Assembly: GCF_013623905.1 (NCBI RefSeq)
Contig: NZ_JABKDD010000009.1
Span: forward strand, 62,001 to 126,000
Origin: Brevibacterium sediminis
GTDB taxonomy: Bacteria > Actinomycetota > Actinomycetes > Actinomycetales > Brevibacteriaceae
Reading direction: 5' to 3'
DNA: 64,000 nt
The notes under the pieces were generated by a model that worked only from the letters and a program-made list of their open reading frames with translations, was not told the DNA's origin and made no database searches. Made by a program: the position numbers and the translations under genes. This document shows positions 10,414 through 18,580 of this stretch, in pieces. Position 1 is the stretch's first letter. The number at the start of each line of letters is the position of its first letter.

Positions 10414-10859
10414 TCTCCGTCTCCTCTCACGACGATGGTCGAGGTCACGGTGACGACAGGCTGCTCCGCGACATCGGTGATCTCGGTGCGGGTGGTGATC
10501 ATGGCGTTGCTGCCGGCGGCCCGGACTCCGTCGACGTGAGTGACGGCGGACAGGGAGTCACCTGCGACGATGGGACGGGTGAACGAGAACTGTTCGGAGC
10601 CGTGGACGACCTTCGAGAAGTCGATGCCCGATTCCGGGTCGGAGATATAGGAGGCTTCCGATTTCTGCGCGATGATCACGGCGAAGGTGGTCGGGGCGAC
10701 GACGTCGCGGTAGCCCAGCGCGGTGGCCGCCTCGGCGTCGAAATGGTAATCGGCCTTCGCTCCGGTGGCGAGCGCGAAATCCGCGATCGCCTCCCTGGAG
10801 ACCTCATAGGGCTGAGGCAGGGAGAACGTGGCCCCCTGCTTCTCCGTATTCACCGGCAT
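10410..10859 (-). CDS. MaoC-like dehydratase, non-catalytic (HadA-like) subunit
   Basis: A 149-residue hot-dog protein of the FAS1-dehydratase-like N-terminal type (YEVSREAIADFALATGAK, GYRDVVAPTTFAVI). It lacks the catalytic D-x-N-P-I-H found in the next gene. In known HadAB pairs the subunit without this motif shapes the acyl pocket, so a heterodimer is inferred. The ATG at 10859 was chosen over the open extension to 10928 because family similarity begins there. Confidence 0.87.
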   Translation of the reverse strand: MPVNTEKQGATFSLPQPYEVSREAIADFALATGAKADYHFDAEAATALGYRDVVAPTTFAVIIAQKSEASYISDPESGIDFSKVVHGSEQFSFTRPIVAGDSLSAVTHVDGVRAAGSNAMITTRTEITDVAEQPVVTVTSTIVVRGDGE

Positions 10860-11043
10860 ATGCGCTCTCTCTTCCACTGGGGTCGGTATCGACACCAGCC
10901 TAAAGCACGGCCTCAGGATGAGGCTCACCGGCGAAGAATTGATCGCGCGTTCGTATCCGGTTCACACAATTCCTGCACCATCGGGCTCATGGCTTCGAAA
11001 CTGGTATATGTTGTCCACATCACATTTGGTAAGGAGTAGTGCG

Positions 11044-12768
11044 ATGACGAACGAATCCCCCAGCGCTGACCCGAAGAGTCCCGAGGCACAGACGGTGACG
11101 CCCGGCGCACGAGTCAAAGACGCAGTCGCGGTCCCCTCACCGCACACACCTGGCCCCGGCGCCCCCGCTGCACCTGCACCAGCAGCCGGCGGTTCTGATC
11201 CGGCACCGGCACCCGCCGACGTCGACCCGCCGCAGGTCGAAGTGGCGGTGGCCACCGACGCCGCCTACGCCGGCAAAGAAGCCGACAGAGTTCAGCTGCG
11301 TCGACCGCTGCGCAACGTCTCCGAGGTCCGGCACTTCTTCCGCACGAATCAGACCCCGATCTTCTTCGTCGGAGCCACTCCGTTCAACCTGCTCGGTCTC
11401 GACCGGTGGGTGCGCAACTTCTCGTACATCACCTACTACGACGGCTGGGACGGCGGTCACCCGCGCGTCTTCTCCCCGCGCTACAAGCCCTATGTCGAGT
11501 TCGAATCGGGCGAGGCGATCAACAACTGGCTGCTGCTGAACGCCGAGGTGCGTGCCCATATGACGCGCAACGTCCCCCACGGTGAGCGGGTCAAGGTCGC
11601 GATGGTCTTCTTCGACGAGGAGACCGAGCGGATCTGCCGAGAGCTCGGCTACGACCTCATCCTGCCGTCGGCAGCCCTGCGCAATCAGCTCGATTCGAAG
11701 ATCGAGACGACGAAGCTCGGCAATGAAGCCGGTGCGTTCTCCGTCCCGAACGTGCTGACCACTGCCGACACCTATGAAGAGCTCAATGAGCGGGCCGCCG
11801 AGGCGGGGCTGGGCACGGATCTCGTCGTGCAGACCCCCTACGGTGATTCCGGGAAGACGACGTTCTTCATCTCCGATGTCTCGGGCTGGGAGGCGCACAA
11901 GGACGACATCATCGGCGAGCAGCTGAAGGTGATGAAGCGGATCAACAACACTCCGGTCGCCGTCGAGGCGGTCATCACCTCCAGCGGTGTCGTCGTCGGT
12001 CCGTATCTGACCGAGCTGGCCGGCTTCGCCGAGCTCACCCCGTACAAGGGCGGCTGGTGCGGCAACGAGATGAAACCCGATGTCCTCAACGCAGAGCAGC
12101 GGGCGCAGACCCGTGAGCTCGTGCGCAAGATGGGCGAAGGCCTGCGCAAACGCGGCTATCGCGGATTCTTCGAAGTCGATGTCCTCGTCGATCTCGATAA
12201 CGACGACTGCTACCTCGGTGAGCTCAATCCGCGCATCTCCGGGGCCTCGGCGATCACGAACGTCACGGCAGGCGCCTATGCCGATGTGCCCCTGTTCCTG
12301 TTCCACCTGCTCGAATATCTCGACGTCGAATTCGATCTCGATGTCACCGAGATCAATGAGCGGTGGGAGGAACTCTCCGGCGCCGACGAGTGGAGCCAGA
12401 TGATCATCAAGGAGACGGCTCCGATCACCGAGTACATCACGCATTCCCCGCTGACCGGTCAGTACTATCTCGACCAGTACGGGACGCTGACGTACAAACG
12501 TGCGGCACTCGACTGGCACCCCCTGCAGAACGGCAGCGAGGTGTTCTTCCTGCGTATCTTCGGGGCCGGGGACTACCGGTGGAAGGGCGCGGACCTCGGA
12601 GTCCTGGTGACGAAGAATCCGCTGCAGACGAACGTCGGCGGACCCGATGCGCTGAGCATCCGGGCCAAGCACTTCATCGATTCGATCAGGGCGATGTACG
12701 CCGGAGTTCCGGTCGTCGCCGACGATCCGTCGCCGGCCCTCGGCGGACCCGGAGCCAAAGGCGACTGA
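11044..12768 (+). CDS. ATP-grasp enzyme of unknown substrate (often labelled biotin carboxylase)
   Basis: A 574-residue protein. Residues 1-80 are Pro/Ala-rich and low complexity. The rest has a pre-ATP-grasp region (about 85-215), then an ATP-grasp fold (VVQTPYGDSGKTTFF near 265; GFFEVDVLVDLDNDDCYLGELNPRI near 385-410, holding the Mg/ATP acidic and Asn residues). There is no biotin attachment motif and no carboxyltransferase partner nearby, so a carboxylate-amine/thiol ligase is more likely than a biotin carboxylase. The start ATG has AAGGAG upstream. It precedes a serine hydrolase and a lipoprotein on the same strand. Confidence 0.78.
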   Translation: MTNESPSADPKSPEAQTVTPGARVKDAVAVPSPHTPGPGAPAAPAPAAGGSDPAPAPADVDPPQVEVAVATDAAYAGKEADRVQLRRPLRNVSEVRHFFRTNQTPIFFVGATPFNLLGLDRWVRNFSYITYYDGWDGGHPRVFSPRYKPYVEFESGEAINNWLLLNAEVRAHMTRNVPHGERVKVAMVFFDEETERICRELGYDLILPSAALRNQLDSKIETTKLGNEAGAFSVPNVLTTADTYEELNERAAEAGLGTDLVVQTPYGDSGKTTFFISDVSGWEAHKDDIIGEQLKVMKRINNTPVAVEAVITSSGVVVGPYLTELAGFAELTPYKGGWCGNEMKPDVLNAEQRAQTRELVRKMGEGLRKRGYRGFFEVDVLVDLDNDDCYLGELNPRISGASAITNVTAGAYADVPLFLFHLLEYLDVEFDLDVTEINERWEELSGADEWSQMIIKETAPITEYITHSPLTGQYYLDQYGTLTYKRAALDWHPLQNGSEVFFLRIFGAGDYRWKGADLGVLVTKNPLQTNVGGPDALSIRAKHFIDSIRAMYAGVPVVADDPSPALGGPGAKGD

Positions 12769-12818
12769 GCCCGGCGCCGCTCCCTTGGACGCGAAGGGCA
12801 GATATACGCGAAGCGCGG

Positions 12819-12858
12819 AGCCGCCTCGGTGATAATCTCAACACGACCCGAGGCGGCT
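12819..12858 (+). other. Inverted repeat built from two opposed CCGAGGCGG motifs
   Basis: AGCCGCCTCGG and its exact complement separated by 18 nt, 51 nt after the ATP-grasp stop. The stem could terminate or attenuate transcription; no T-run follows. Confidence 0.6.
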
Positions 12859-12868
12859 CTCAGCTGCC

Positions 12869-12891
12869 GTCCGCGGAGCCGTTCCGCGGAC
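12869..12891 (+). other. Second hairpin between ATP-grasp and hydrolase genes
   Basis: Perfect 8-bp stem GTCCGCGG with a 7-nt loop, 28 nt before the serine hydrolase start. With the hairpin at 12819 it may separate expression of the two genes. Confidence 0.5.
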
Positions 12892-12919
12892 AGACCGATG
12901 CGAGAATCAGAGGTGAAGA

Positions 12920-14176
12920 GTGATCGAACCGTCACCGGACCAGCCCGCGGCCACTCCCCCGGCGGACCAGCCCGTGGCCCCATCGGCTCCCGTCGATCCG
13001 GCGGCCGGAATCGACCGGGACAACTGGCAGGATCCCGACAATGTGCGAAGGTCGTTCCAGAACGTCGCACGGGTCCTTCCCACGACGCCGATCTCCCGCG
13101 GCACCGGTCCTGTGGCCGAGCTGCCCGCCGATCCACAGGATCTCGGCGAGGTCGAGGTTCCCGCGACGGAGTACTCGGAGGCCCGCAGCGTCCGCAGCGT
13201 CATCGAATCCACCGACACGGATGCCTGGATGCTCATGCACAACGGGACCGTGCTCACCGAGGAGTACTTCGGGGAGATGACCGCGTCGACCGAGCATCTG
13301 CTCATGTCGGTGTCCAAATCGCTCGTCGGCACCGTCGCCGGTGTCCTCGCCGGTTCGGGTGACCTCGACCCGAACCGCCTCGTCACCGATTACGTGCCCG
13401 AACTCGCCAAGTCCGGCTACGCCGGTGCCACAGTGCGCCATGTCCTCGATATGCGTTCGGGCATCCGCTTCTCCGAGGACTATCTCGACCCGAAGTCCGA
13501 GGTCCGGCAGATCGAAGAGTCGATCGGCTGGTCCGAGGCGAAGCGGGAGAACCCGGGCATCGGCATGTACGAGTTCCTCACCACCCTGGAGGCGAAGTCC
13601 GAGCACGGCGGGGTCTTCGAATACCGGTCGTGCGAGACCGATGTGCTCGGATGGGTGTGCGAGAAGATCGCCGGCGAGCGCATGCAGTCGCTCATGTCGC
13701 GGGTGCTGTGGTCTCGGATCGGCGCCGAACAGGACGCGATCATCGCCACCGACCAGTACGGGGTCAGCATGTTCGATGGCGGAATCAATACGACTCTGCG
13801 TGATCTCGCCCGATTCGGCTACGTCTACACCAACCGCGGGCAGTCGCTGACCGGACAGCAGGTGGCGCCGACGACGTGGATCGGCGATACGCTGACCACC
13901 TCCGAGGATGTGCGTCAGGCGTTTGCCGATGGGCCCGGGGACAATCGGATGCCGGGCGGGGCGTATCACAACCAGTTCTGGTTCCCGTTCCCCGATTCTC
14001 ATGCGTTCCTCGCCCTCGGCATCCACGGGCAGATGATCTATATGAACCCGGGTGCCAATGTCCTCGGCGTCAAGCTCTCGAGCTGGGGGCTGCCGCAGGA
14101 CGCTACGAAGCTGTTCCCGACGATCCGCGCATTCGAGGCTCTCGCGAAGGCCGTCAACTCCCCCGCCGCGGAATAG
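12920..14176 (+). CDS. Serine hydrolase of the class C beta-lactamase / 6-aminohexanoate-dimer hydrolase fold
   Basis: A 418-residue protein with the acylation motif SVSK (about residue 134; LLMSVSKSLVGTVAGVLAGSG) and YRS near residue 235, which occupies the Tyr-x-x position of the family's second motif. No signal peptide is visible, and the first 30 residues are Pro/Ala-rich, so it is probably cytoplasmic. Such enzymes cleave amide or ester bonds. GTG start after AGAGGTGAAGA. It follows the ATP-grasp gene by 151 nt: a ligase and an amidase/esterase side by side could make and break the same bond, which is inference only. Confidence 0.85.
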   Translation: MIEPSPDQPAATPPADQPVAPSAPVDPAAGIDRDNWQDPDNVRRSFQNVARVLPTTPISRGTGPVAELPADPQDLGEVEVPATEYSEARSVRSVIESTDTDAWMLMHNGTVLTEEYFGEMTASTEHLLMSVSKSLVGTVAGVLAGSGDLDPNRLVTDYVPELAKSGYAGATVRHVLDMRSGIRFSEDYLDPKSEVRQIEESIGWSEAKRENPGIGMYEFLTTLEAKSEHGGVFEYRSCETDVLGWVCEKIAGERMQSLMSRVLWSRIGAEQDAIIATDQYGVSMFDGGINTTLRDLARFGYVYTNRGQSLTGQQVAPTTWIGDTLTTSEDVRQAFADGPGDNRMPGGAYHNQFWFPFPDSHAFLALGIHGQMIYMNPGANVLGVKLSSWGLPQDATKLFPTIRAFEALAKAVNSPAAE

Positions 14177-14379
14177 CCGGAGCCGGTCGCCGTGGAGCGG
14201 GCCGGATCCGGCTCCCTCCCGCCACCGGACCCGGGGCCATCTCCCGGTGCGGATGTGCCCGAATCGCCACAGGTGTCGCCGGATCCGCACACCGACCCCG
14301 GGTTCGCGGCAACCGGCCGTGGCAGAATCGTGGTGTATCGACAACGCTTGTGATCGCCTGAGTGCGAAGGAGAAACACG

Positions 14380-14976
14380 ATGACCCCGATTCGCCGGTCC
14401 ACCTGGATGCCCCGCCTGCTGACGGCCACCGCTGGAACCGTTCTCGCCTTGTCCCTGACCGCCTGCGGAGGCTCCGGAGGGGACAAGCCCGCCGAGGATC
14501 AGAAGTCCGAGGCCTCGCAGACCGAAGAAGGCGGATTCGGCGGAGGTGCTGTCGAATCGAAAGAGGCCGAGGCCCCGGGATCCGAGCCCGCCGAGGCGGA
14601 GCCGACCGACACGAAATCGACCGATCCGTTCGCCGATGCCGCGAAGACGACGAACTGGGCCAGCGACGACGGGATGAAGATCGACAAGAAGGGCAACGGC
14701 ATCGTGCCCGCTTCGTCGATCGAGGCCGACCTCATCGACCTGTTCGAGAACAAGCTCGATTGGAAGGTCAAAGAAGCCAAGTGCGATTCCGATATGGAGC
14801 TCCGCGAGTGGTACGGCTTCAAATCGTGCCAGGTCACCGTCAAGGACAAGGACGCGTACAAAGGCAGGAAGAAGTACTTCGGCACGGTGAAGATCGTCGA
14901 TCACAAGGATCAGATGATCAAGTACGAACTCATGTTCCCCGGCATCGACAAGGAAGACTTCGACTTCAAGGACTGA
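14380..14976 (+). CDS. Lipoprotein with DUF4333-like C-terminus
   Basis: A 198-residue protein. The signal peptide ends at lipobox LTACGG (Cys about residue 28). A Glu/Lys/Ser-rich linker (about 30-90) follows, and then a compact domain with two conserved-looking cysteines spaced around a Gly (AKC...YGFKSC), a pattern like the DUF4333 mycobacterial lipoprotein domain. The ATG at 14380 has AAGGAG upstream. The role is unknown; cell-envelope location is inferred from the lipobox. Confidence 0.78.
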   Translation: MTPIRRSTWMPRLLTATAGTVLALSLTACGGSGGDKPAEDQKSEASQTEEGGFGGGAVESKEAEAPGSEPAEAEPTDTKSTDPFADAAKTTNWASDDGMKIDKKGNGIVPASSIEADLIDLFENKLDWKVKEAKCDSDMELREWYGFKSCQVTVKDKDAYKGRKKYFGTVKIVDHKDQMIKYELMFPGIDKEDFDFKD

Positions 14977-15000
14977 TCACCGAGACGGCCCCGCCCCTGG

Positions 15001-15456
15001 TCATCGATCGGTTCCTGAGGTTGCGACTGCACGCTCATCATCGCCCGTACGACCTTCGTCCGTGCGGGCGACGAATCGTCTCCGCGGATGTCCGGACGAA
15101 CCGGTGATGACAACGCTGCCGGCCGCCTCGGCGGGTGATCGGCTCTCCCCGTCCAAGGCACGATCGGAACGCTCAGCCGAACCCGGGGCAGCAGTCTCCG
15201 AGCTCCGAGCGCTGCCCGGCTCATCCAGGGCCTCTCGGATGATTCGGCGCGGATCGTACTGTCGCGGATCAAGCGTTCTCCAGTCCTCGGTGCCCATCGA
15301 TTCGGCGGCCCGAGTCCGCGCCGTGTCGATCTGGGCACGGAGCAGGCGGGCGAACTCGCCGAGCTTCTGCGCGTAGTGCGGCAGCCGCTGTGGGCCGATG
15401 ACGAGGGCAGCGAAGATGCCGACGATGATCAGTTTCTCGAAACTCAGGCCGAACAT
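15001..15456 (-). CDS. tatB: Sec-independent protein translocase subunit TatB
   Basis: A 151-residue protein: one short N-terminal transmembrane helix (FGLSFEKLIIVGIFAALVIG), the hinge GPQRLPHYAQKLGE, an amphipathic helix, and a long charged tail. TatB recognises twin-arginine signals with TatC. It overlaps the 3' end of tatC by 13 nt. The low-complexity tail is ordinary for actinobacterial TatB. The order tatA-tatC-tatB is unusual; see findings. Confidence 0.88.
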   Translation of the reverse strand: MFGLSFEKLIIVGIFAALVIGPQRLPHYAQKLGEFARLLRAQIDTARTRAAESMGTEDWRTLDPRQYDPRRIIREALDEPGSARSSETAAPGSAERSDRALDGESRSPAEAAGSVVITGSSGHPRRRFVARTDEGRTGDDERAVATSGTDR

Positions 15457-16268
15457 GTCCGAGTCCTTTCCGTTGGCGTGATCCGCACTCGACCGGACCG
15501 TTCCTCCTCCACGTGCGGATCACCGGCCATCCGGTCGTAGCCTCGGGCCCGGTCGTGGATGCACGCGATGACGAGCGCAGCGAGGAACAGCAGCGCCATC
15601 GGGGCCGCGACGAAGAACATGGAGAGCACGTCGGCGGCCGGGGTGACCAGTGCGGCGAAGACCACGATGGCCACGATGGAGACCCGCCAGGCCTTCGCTA
15701 TTGATCGGGCAGAGAGCAGGCCGATGACGTTGAGGACGACGAGGAAGACCGGGAGGACGAAGGCGACGCCGGTGGCGATGACGATCTTGAACACGAAGTC
15801 GAAATAGTAGGACGCCTGCAGGATGGTGCTGTCCTCGCTCGCGGCGAACGAAGTGAGCACTTCGACCATCCGGGGGAAGACGTAGAGGCCGGTGAGACAG
15901 CCGGCGACGAAGAGGGGCACTGCGGCACCGAGGAAGCCGAACGTCACCTTCTTCTCCTTCGCCGTCAGCCCCGGGGTGAGGAATCCGAAGATCTCCCCCA
16001 GCCATACCGGGCTGGAGAGGACGATCCCGGAATACACGGCGATGCGCAGCTGAAGGTCGAAGGCGCCGGTGACGCTGTCGTAGTTGAGCGAAGCGCTGCG
16101 GGACTCGGCGAGCTCGGTGATCGGGGCCCGGAGGACGTCCATCACGAAAACGGAGGTGAGATATCCGATGACCGTGCCGATGAGCAGCGCCACCGCCGCG
16201 CGCACCGCCCGTGTCCGCGCCTCCCGCAGGTGCGCGGACAGCGGCATCTTCTCCGCGGCGGTGCTCAT
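15444..16268 (-). CDS. tatC: Twin-arginine translocase subunit TatC
   Basis: A 274-residue six-helix membrane protein, the receptor core for folded twin-arginine substrates. The conserved N-terminal amphipathic start MPLSAHLREARTRAVRA, the FLTPGLTAKEKK loop and the late VTPAADVLSMFFVAAPM region are seen. The ATG overlaps the tatA stop (ATGA). Confidence 0.96.
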   Translation of the reverse strand: MSTAAEKMPLSAHLREARTRAVRAAVALLIGTVIGYLTSVFVMDVLRAPITELAESRSASLNYDSVTGAFDLQLRIAVYSGIVLSSPVWLGEIFGFLTPGLTAKEKKVTFGFLGAAVPLFVAGCLTGLYVFPRMVEVLTSFAASEDSTILQASYYFDFVFKIVIATGVAFVLPVFLVVLNVIGLLSARSIAKAWRVSIVAIVVFAALVTPAADVLSMFFVAAPMALLFLAALVIACIHDRARGYDRMAGDPHVEEERSGRVRITPTERTRTCSA

Positions 16269-16438
16269 GAGTGGGGTTCCGTCTCATCACCCGCCCGTGA
16301 GTCGGATGATTCGTCCTTGAGGATGCGCACAGACTGCCCGAGGCTCTTGGCGAGTGCAGGCAGCTTGGCTGCGCCGAAGACGAGGATGATGATGGCGAGG
16401 ATGACGAGGGCGTGCCAGCCCGTGAGGTTGTGCAGCAT
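16265..16438 (-). CDS. tatA: Twin-arginine translocase subunit TatA (57 aa)
   Basis: Short protein: one transmembrane helix (WHALVILAIIILVFG), the Gly-Ala hinge and an amphipathic helix (KLPALAKSLGQSVRILKDE), then an acidic tail. TatA polymerises to form the pore around cargo. It is at the short end of the family. Its TGA overlaps the tatC ATG, and it starts 25 nt after the dioxygenase gene, so it is almost certainly co-transcribed with it. Confidence 0.92.
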   Translation of the reverse strand: MLHNLTGWHALVILAIIILVFGAAKLPALAKSLGQSVRILKDESSDSRAGDETEPHS

Positions 16439-16462
16439 GATGGTGGGCCTTTCTCGGAGTTG

Positions 16463-17410
16463 TCAGGGCTTTTCGGGGGCGCCGTCGGGTGGAGCTTGTC
16501 CTTCACCGCCGCCTCCCGGGGCTGTGCCGCCGGTCGGTTCGGTGTCGGTGTCGACGGGAACATCGAGCGTGGCGGTGTATCCGGAGTCCGTGTCGCCGCT
16601 GATCGTGGCGAGCTGGTGCTCTCCTCCGTCGTCACCGAAGACGTTGTCGTCGTCGAGGGAGATGGCAGAGAGGTTCTTCGCCGATCCGTCGTAGGTCTCG
16701 AGGGCGAAGACTGCGTTGCAGGCGTCTTCGGGCAGGGCCATCTGCGAGGTGGCGATGGCGTTCTCGGCATCGGTGATCGAATCGACGTCCGGGTAGACCT
16801 CGAAGTGGATGTGGGTCCAACGACCGGAGTAGCAGCCGGGGAAGACGGAGGTGAAGGTGACTTCTCCTGCTGAGTCGGCGACCTGGACGCCGCGCAGCCA
16901 GGTCGCGTCTTCGACGCCGTCGGAGTACATCGAGTAACGGCCCTGAGCGTCGCAGTGCCAGGCGTAGACGGCTGCGCCTTCGAATGGAGCATTGTCACCG
17001 GCCATATCGGTGACCTTGAGGGTGAATGTCAGGGGCACACCGTCGACGGTGTCGGTCCCGTCGATGTTCGAGCGGAGGTCCGAACGCACGATTCCGGAGT
17101 CTTCGAGGATGTCCGGTCCGTTCGATCCGTCCGCCGGATACGGACCGGCCGTTTCGTCGGGGATCTCGGTGACCGATCCGCTGCCGCTCGAACTCGATTT
17201 CGTCGATCCCGCGGCCCCGGAGGTGCAAGCGGCCAGGGCCATGGTGCCGACACCGGCGCCGACGAGCCCGAGAACTCCTCGTCGGCTGAAGAGGGTGCGG
17301 ATGTCGAAGGAGGCGCCTTGGTCGACGACCTCCTCGTCGGGACGGTCGAGGAGCCTGCCTTCATAGGCGGGTCCGTTGGGGGTCTGGTCCGGTTCGGGTA
17401 CGCGAGCCAT
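16463..17410 (-). CDS. Secreted intradiol ring-cleavage dioxygenase-like protein with Tat/lipoprotein signal
   Basis: A 315-residue protein. A 40-residue cytoplasmic lead precedes a twin-arginine motif SRRGVLGLVG and a lipobox LAACTSG (Cys about residue 62). The domain (about 85-260) has the intradiol dioxygenase pattern: DETAGPYP, VYAWHCDAQGRYSMY and GCYSGRWTHIHFEVY, supplying the two Tyr and two His ligands of ferric iron. Family members cleave catechols; this exported branch has no known substrate. The C-terminus is Pro/Gly-rich. AAGGA precedes the ATG. It leads straight into tatA. Confidence 0.88.
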   Translation of the reverse strand: MARVPEPDQTPNGPAYEGRLLDRPDEEVVDQGASFDIRTLFSRRGVLGLVGAGVGTMALAACTSGAAGSTKSSSSGSGSVTEIPDETAGPYPADGSNGPDILEDSGIVRSDLRSNIDGTDTVDGVPLTFTLKVTDMAGDNAPFEGAAVYAWHCDAQGRYSMYSDGVEDATWLRGVQVADSAGEVTFTSVFPGCYSGRWTHIHFEVYPDVDSITDAENAIATSQMALPEDACNAVFALETYDGSAKNLSAISLDDDNVFGDDGGEHQLATISGDTDSGYTATLDVPVDTDTEPTGGTAPGGGGEGQAPPDGAPEKP

Positions 17411-17504
17411 GAGCTGTCCTTCCTTCGATGATGTGTGATGACACCATCGTGGTGACCGGCTCTGGCGTGGGACTGTGGCGTTTCTGGGCCGCGGCTGTGG
17501 ATGC

Positions 17505-18464
17505 TCAGTCGGTTTGTGTTCCGTCCCACCAGTCGAGGACTCGCTGGGCTTGCAGGGTCACCCATTTCGAGGGTTCGCCGACCGGAGCGTCGACGTGGAA
17601 CCAGACGTCGCCGTCAAGGCGGTGGTCCTGAGTCCAGGTGCCGTCGTCGGAGCGTCTGGCTCGGATCATCCCGACCGCTTCTTCCATCCGCGGGTCCGGG
17701 CCGGTTCCGTCCGCGCTCGTCGCTTCGCGGAAGTAGTCGAGTGCGGGCAGGATTCCGTAGAACCAGCGTCGGGGGTGGAAGAGAGCGAGGGCACGGCCAT
17801 CGAAAGGATCACCGGTGCTGCGCGTGCGGAACAGGTCCCGCGACAGCAGGTACTCCTCTCCCCTGGCTCGGGCCTCCTGCACACGCGCGGCGTCGCCCGT
17901 AGCCAGCTGATAATCGAGCAGCGCGACGAGGGCGTTGAGGGTGGAGTGGAACGACGAGACCTTCGAGCCTTCGACCCATTCGCAGTTCCATCCGCAGTCG
18001 GGCTGCTGGTGGCCCAGGAACCAGTCGACGATGCCGTCGACATCGGCGCCGAGCCACAGGCCGTTCGACAGCGTCCAGGAATTGATGCAGACGTCGACTT
18101 CCCCGCCCCAGTACGGCAGATTCTCGTATTCCCAGCGTGCGGATTCGAGTTTCTCTGCCGTTCCCTCCAACGCCGAGGCGGTCAGTCCCCACTGGCGCAG
18201 GTCCTTCAGAGCCCACGTCGTCGCAGTCCACGGCTGTGATCCGTCGTCATCGAATGCGAAGTCGGAGGGGAAGAAGGCCCCGCCTGCCCATTGTCCGTCC
18301 GGGTCTTGCTGGGCCAGCAGCTCTGCGCCGAAGCCTTCGTGTTCCACGCGTGCGCGGGTCTCCTGCCAGGTCGTCTCCTCTGCTCCGAGCAGGTCGCGTT
18401 CGACCTGCCAGCGCAGGGCCGGGTCCGAGTCGAGGAGCCAGTCGGACAGTTCTGTGCTGATCAT
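17505..18464 (-). CDS. Terpenoid-cyclase/squalene-cyclase-like alpha-toroid protein
   Basis: A 319-residue soluble protein rich in Trp and paired helices: DPDGQWAGGAFF (about 55), PYWGGEVDVCINSW, DCGWNCEWVEGSKVSSF (about 150) and DDGTWTQDHRL (about 270). These resemble the QW-type repeats of prenyltransferase/squalene-oxidase toroids. It is half the length of a true squalene cyclase and shows no DxDD acid motif, so cyclisation of squalene is unlikely. GGGAGATC precedes the ATG. It lies 94 nt before the dioxygenase on the same strand. Confidence 0.72.
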   Translation of the reverse strand: MISTELSDWLLDSDPALRWQVERDLLGAEETTWQETRARVEHEGFGAELLAQQDPDGQWAGGAFFPSDFAFDDDGSQPWTATTWALKDLRQWGLTASALEGTAEKLESARWEYENLPYWGGEVDVCINSWTLSNGLWLGADVDGIVDWFLGHQQPDCGWNCEWVEGSKVSSFHSTLNALVALLDYQLATGDAARVQEARARGEEYLLSRDLFRTRSTGDPFDGRALALFHPRRWFYGILPALDYFREATSADGTGPDPRMEEAVGMIRARRSDDGTWTQDHRLDGDVWFHVDAPVGEPSKWVTLQAQRVLDWWDGTQTD

Positions 18465-18580
18465 CGTTGATCTCCCAATTCGGTCGAACAGTCACTTCGA
18501 GAGTAGGCGCCGAATCGCGCGAAGACCATACCCCTGTCCGTCGAAGTGGGATTCACCAGCTGTCGTCGGCCTTGCGGTGC

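Noticed and set aside
11044..12768. Biotin carboxylase subunit
   Set aside because: No biotin carrier motif, no carboxyltransferase gene nearby, and the pre-ATP-grasp region does not look like the carboxylase family; kept as an ATP-grasp enzyme of unknown substrate.
17505..18464. Squalene-hopene cyclase
   Set aside because: Half the expected length and no DxDD catalytic acid motif; only the toroid-type repeats are supported.
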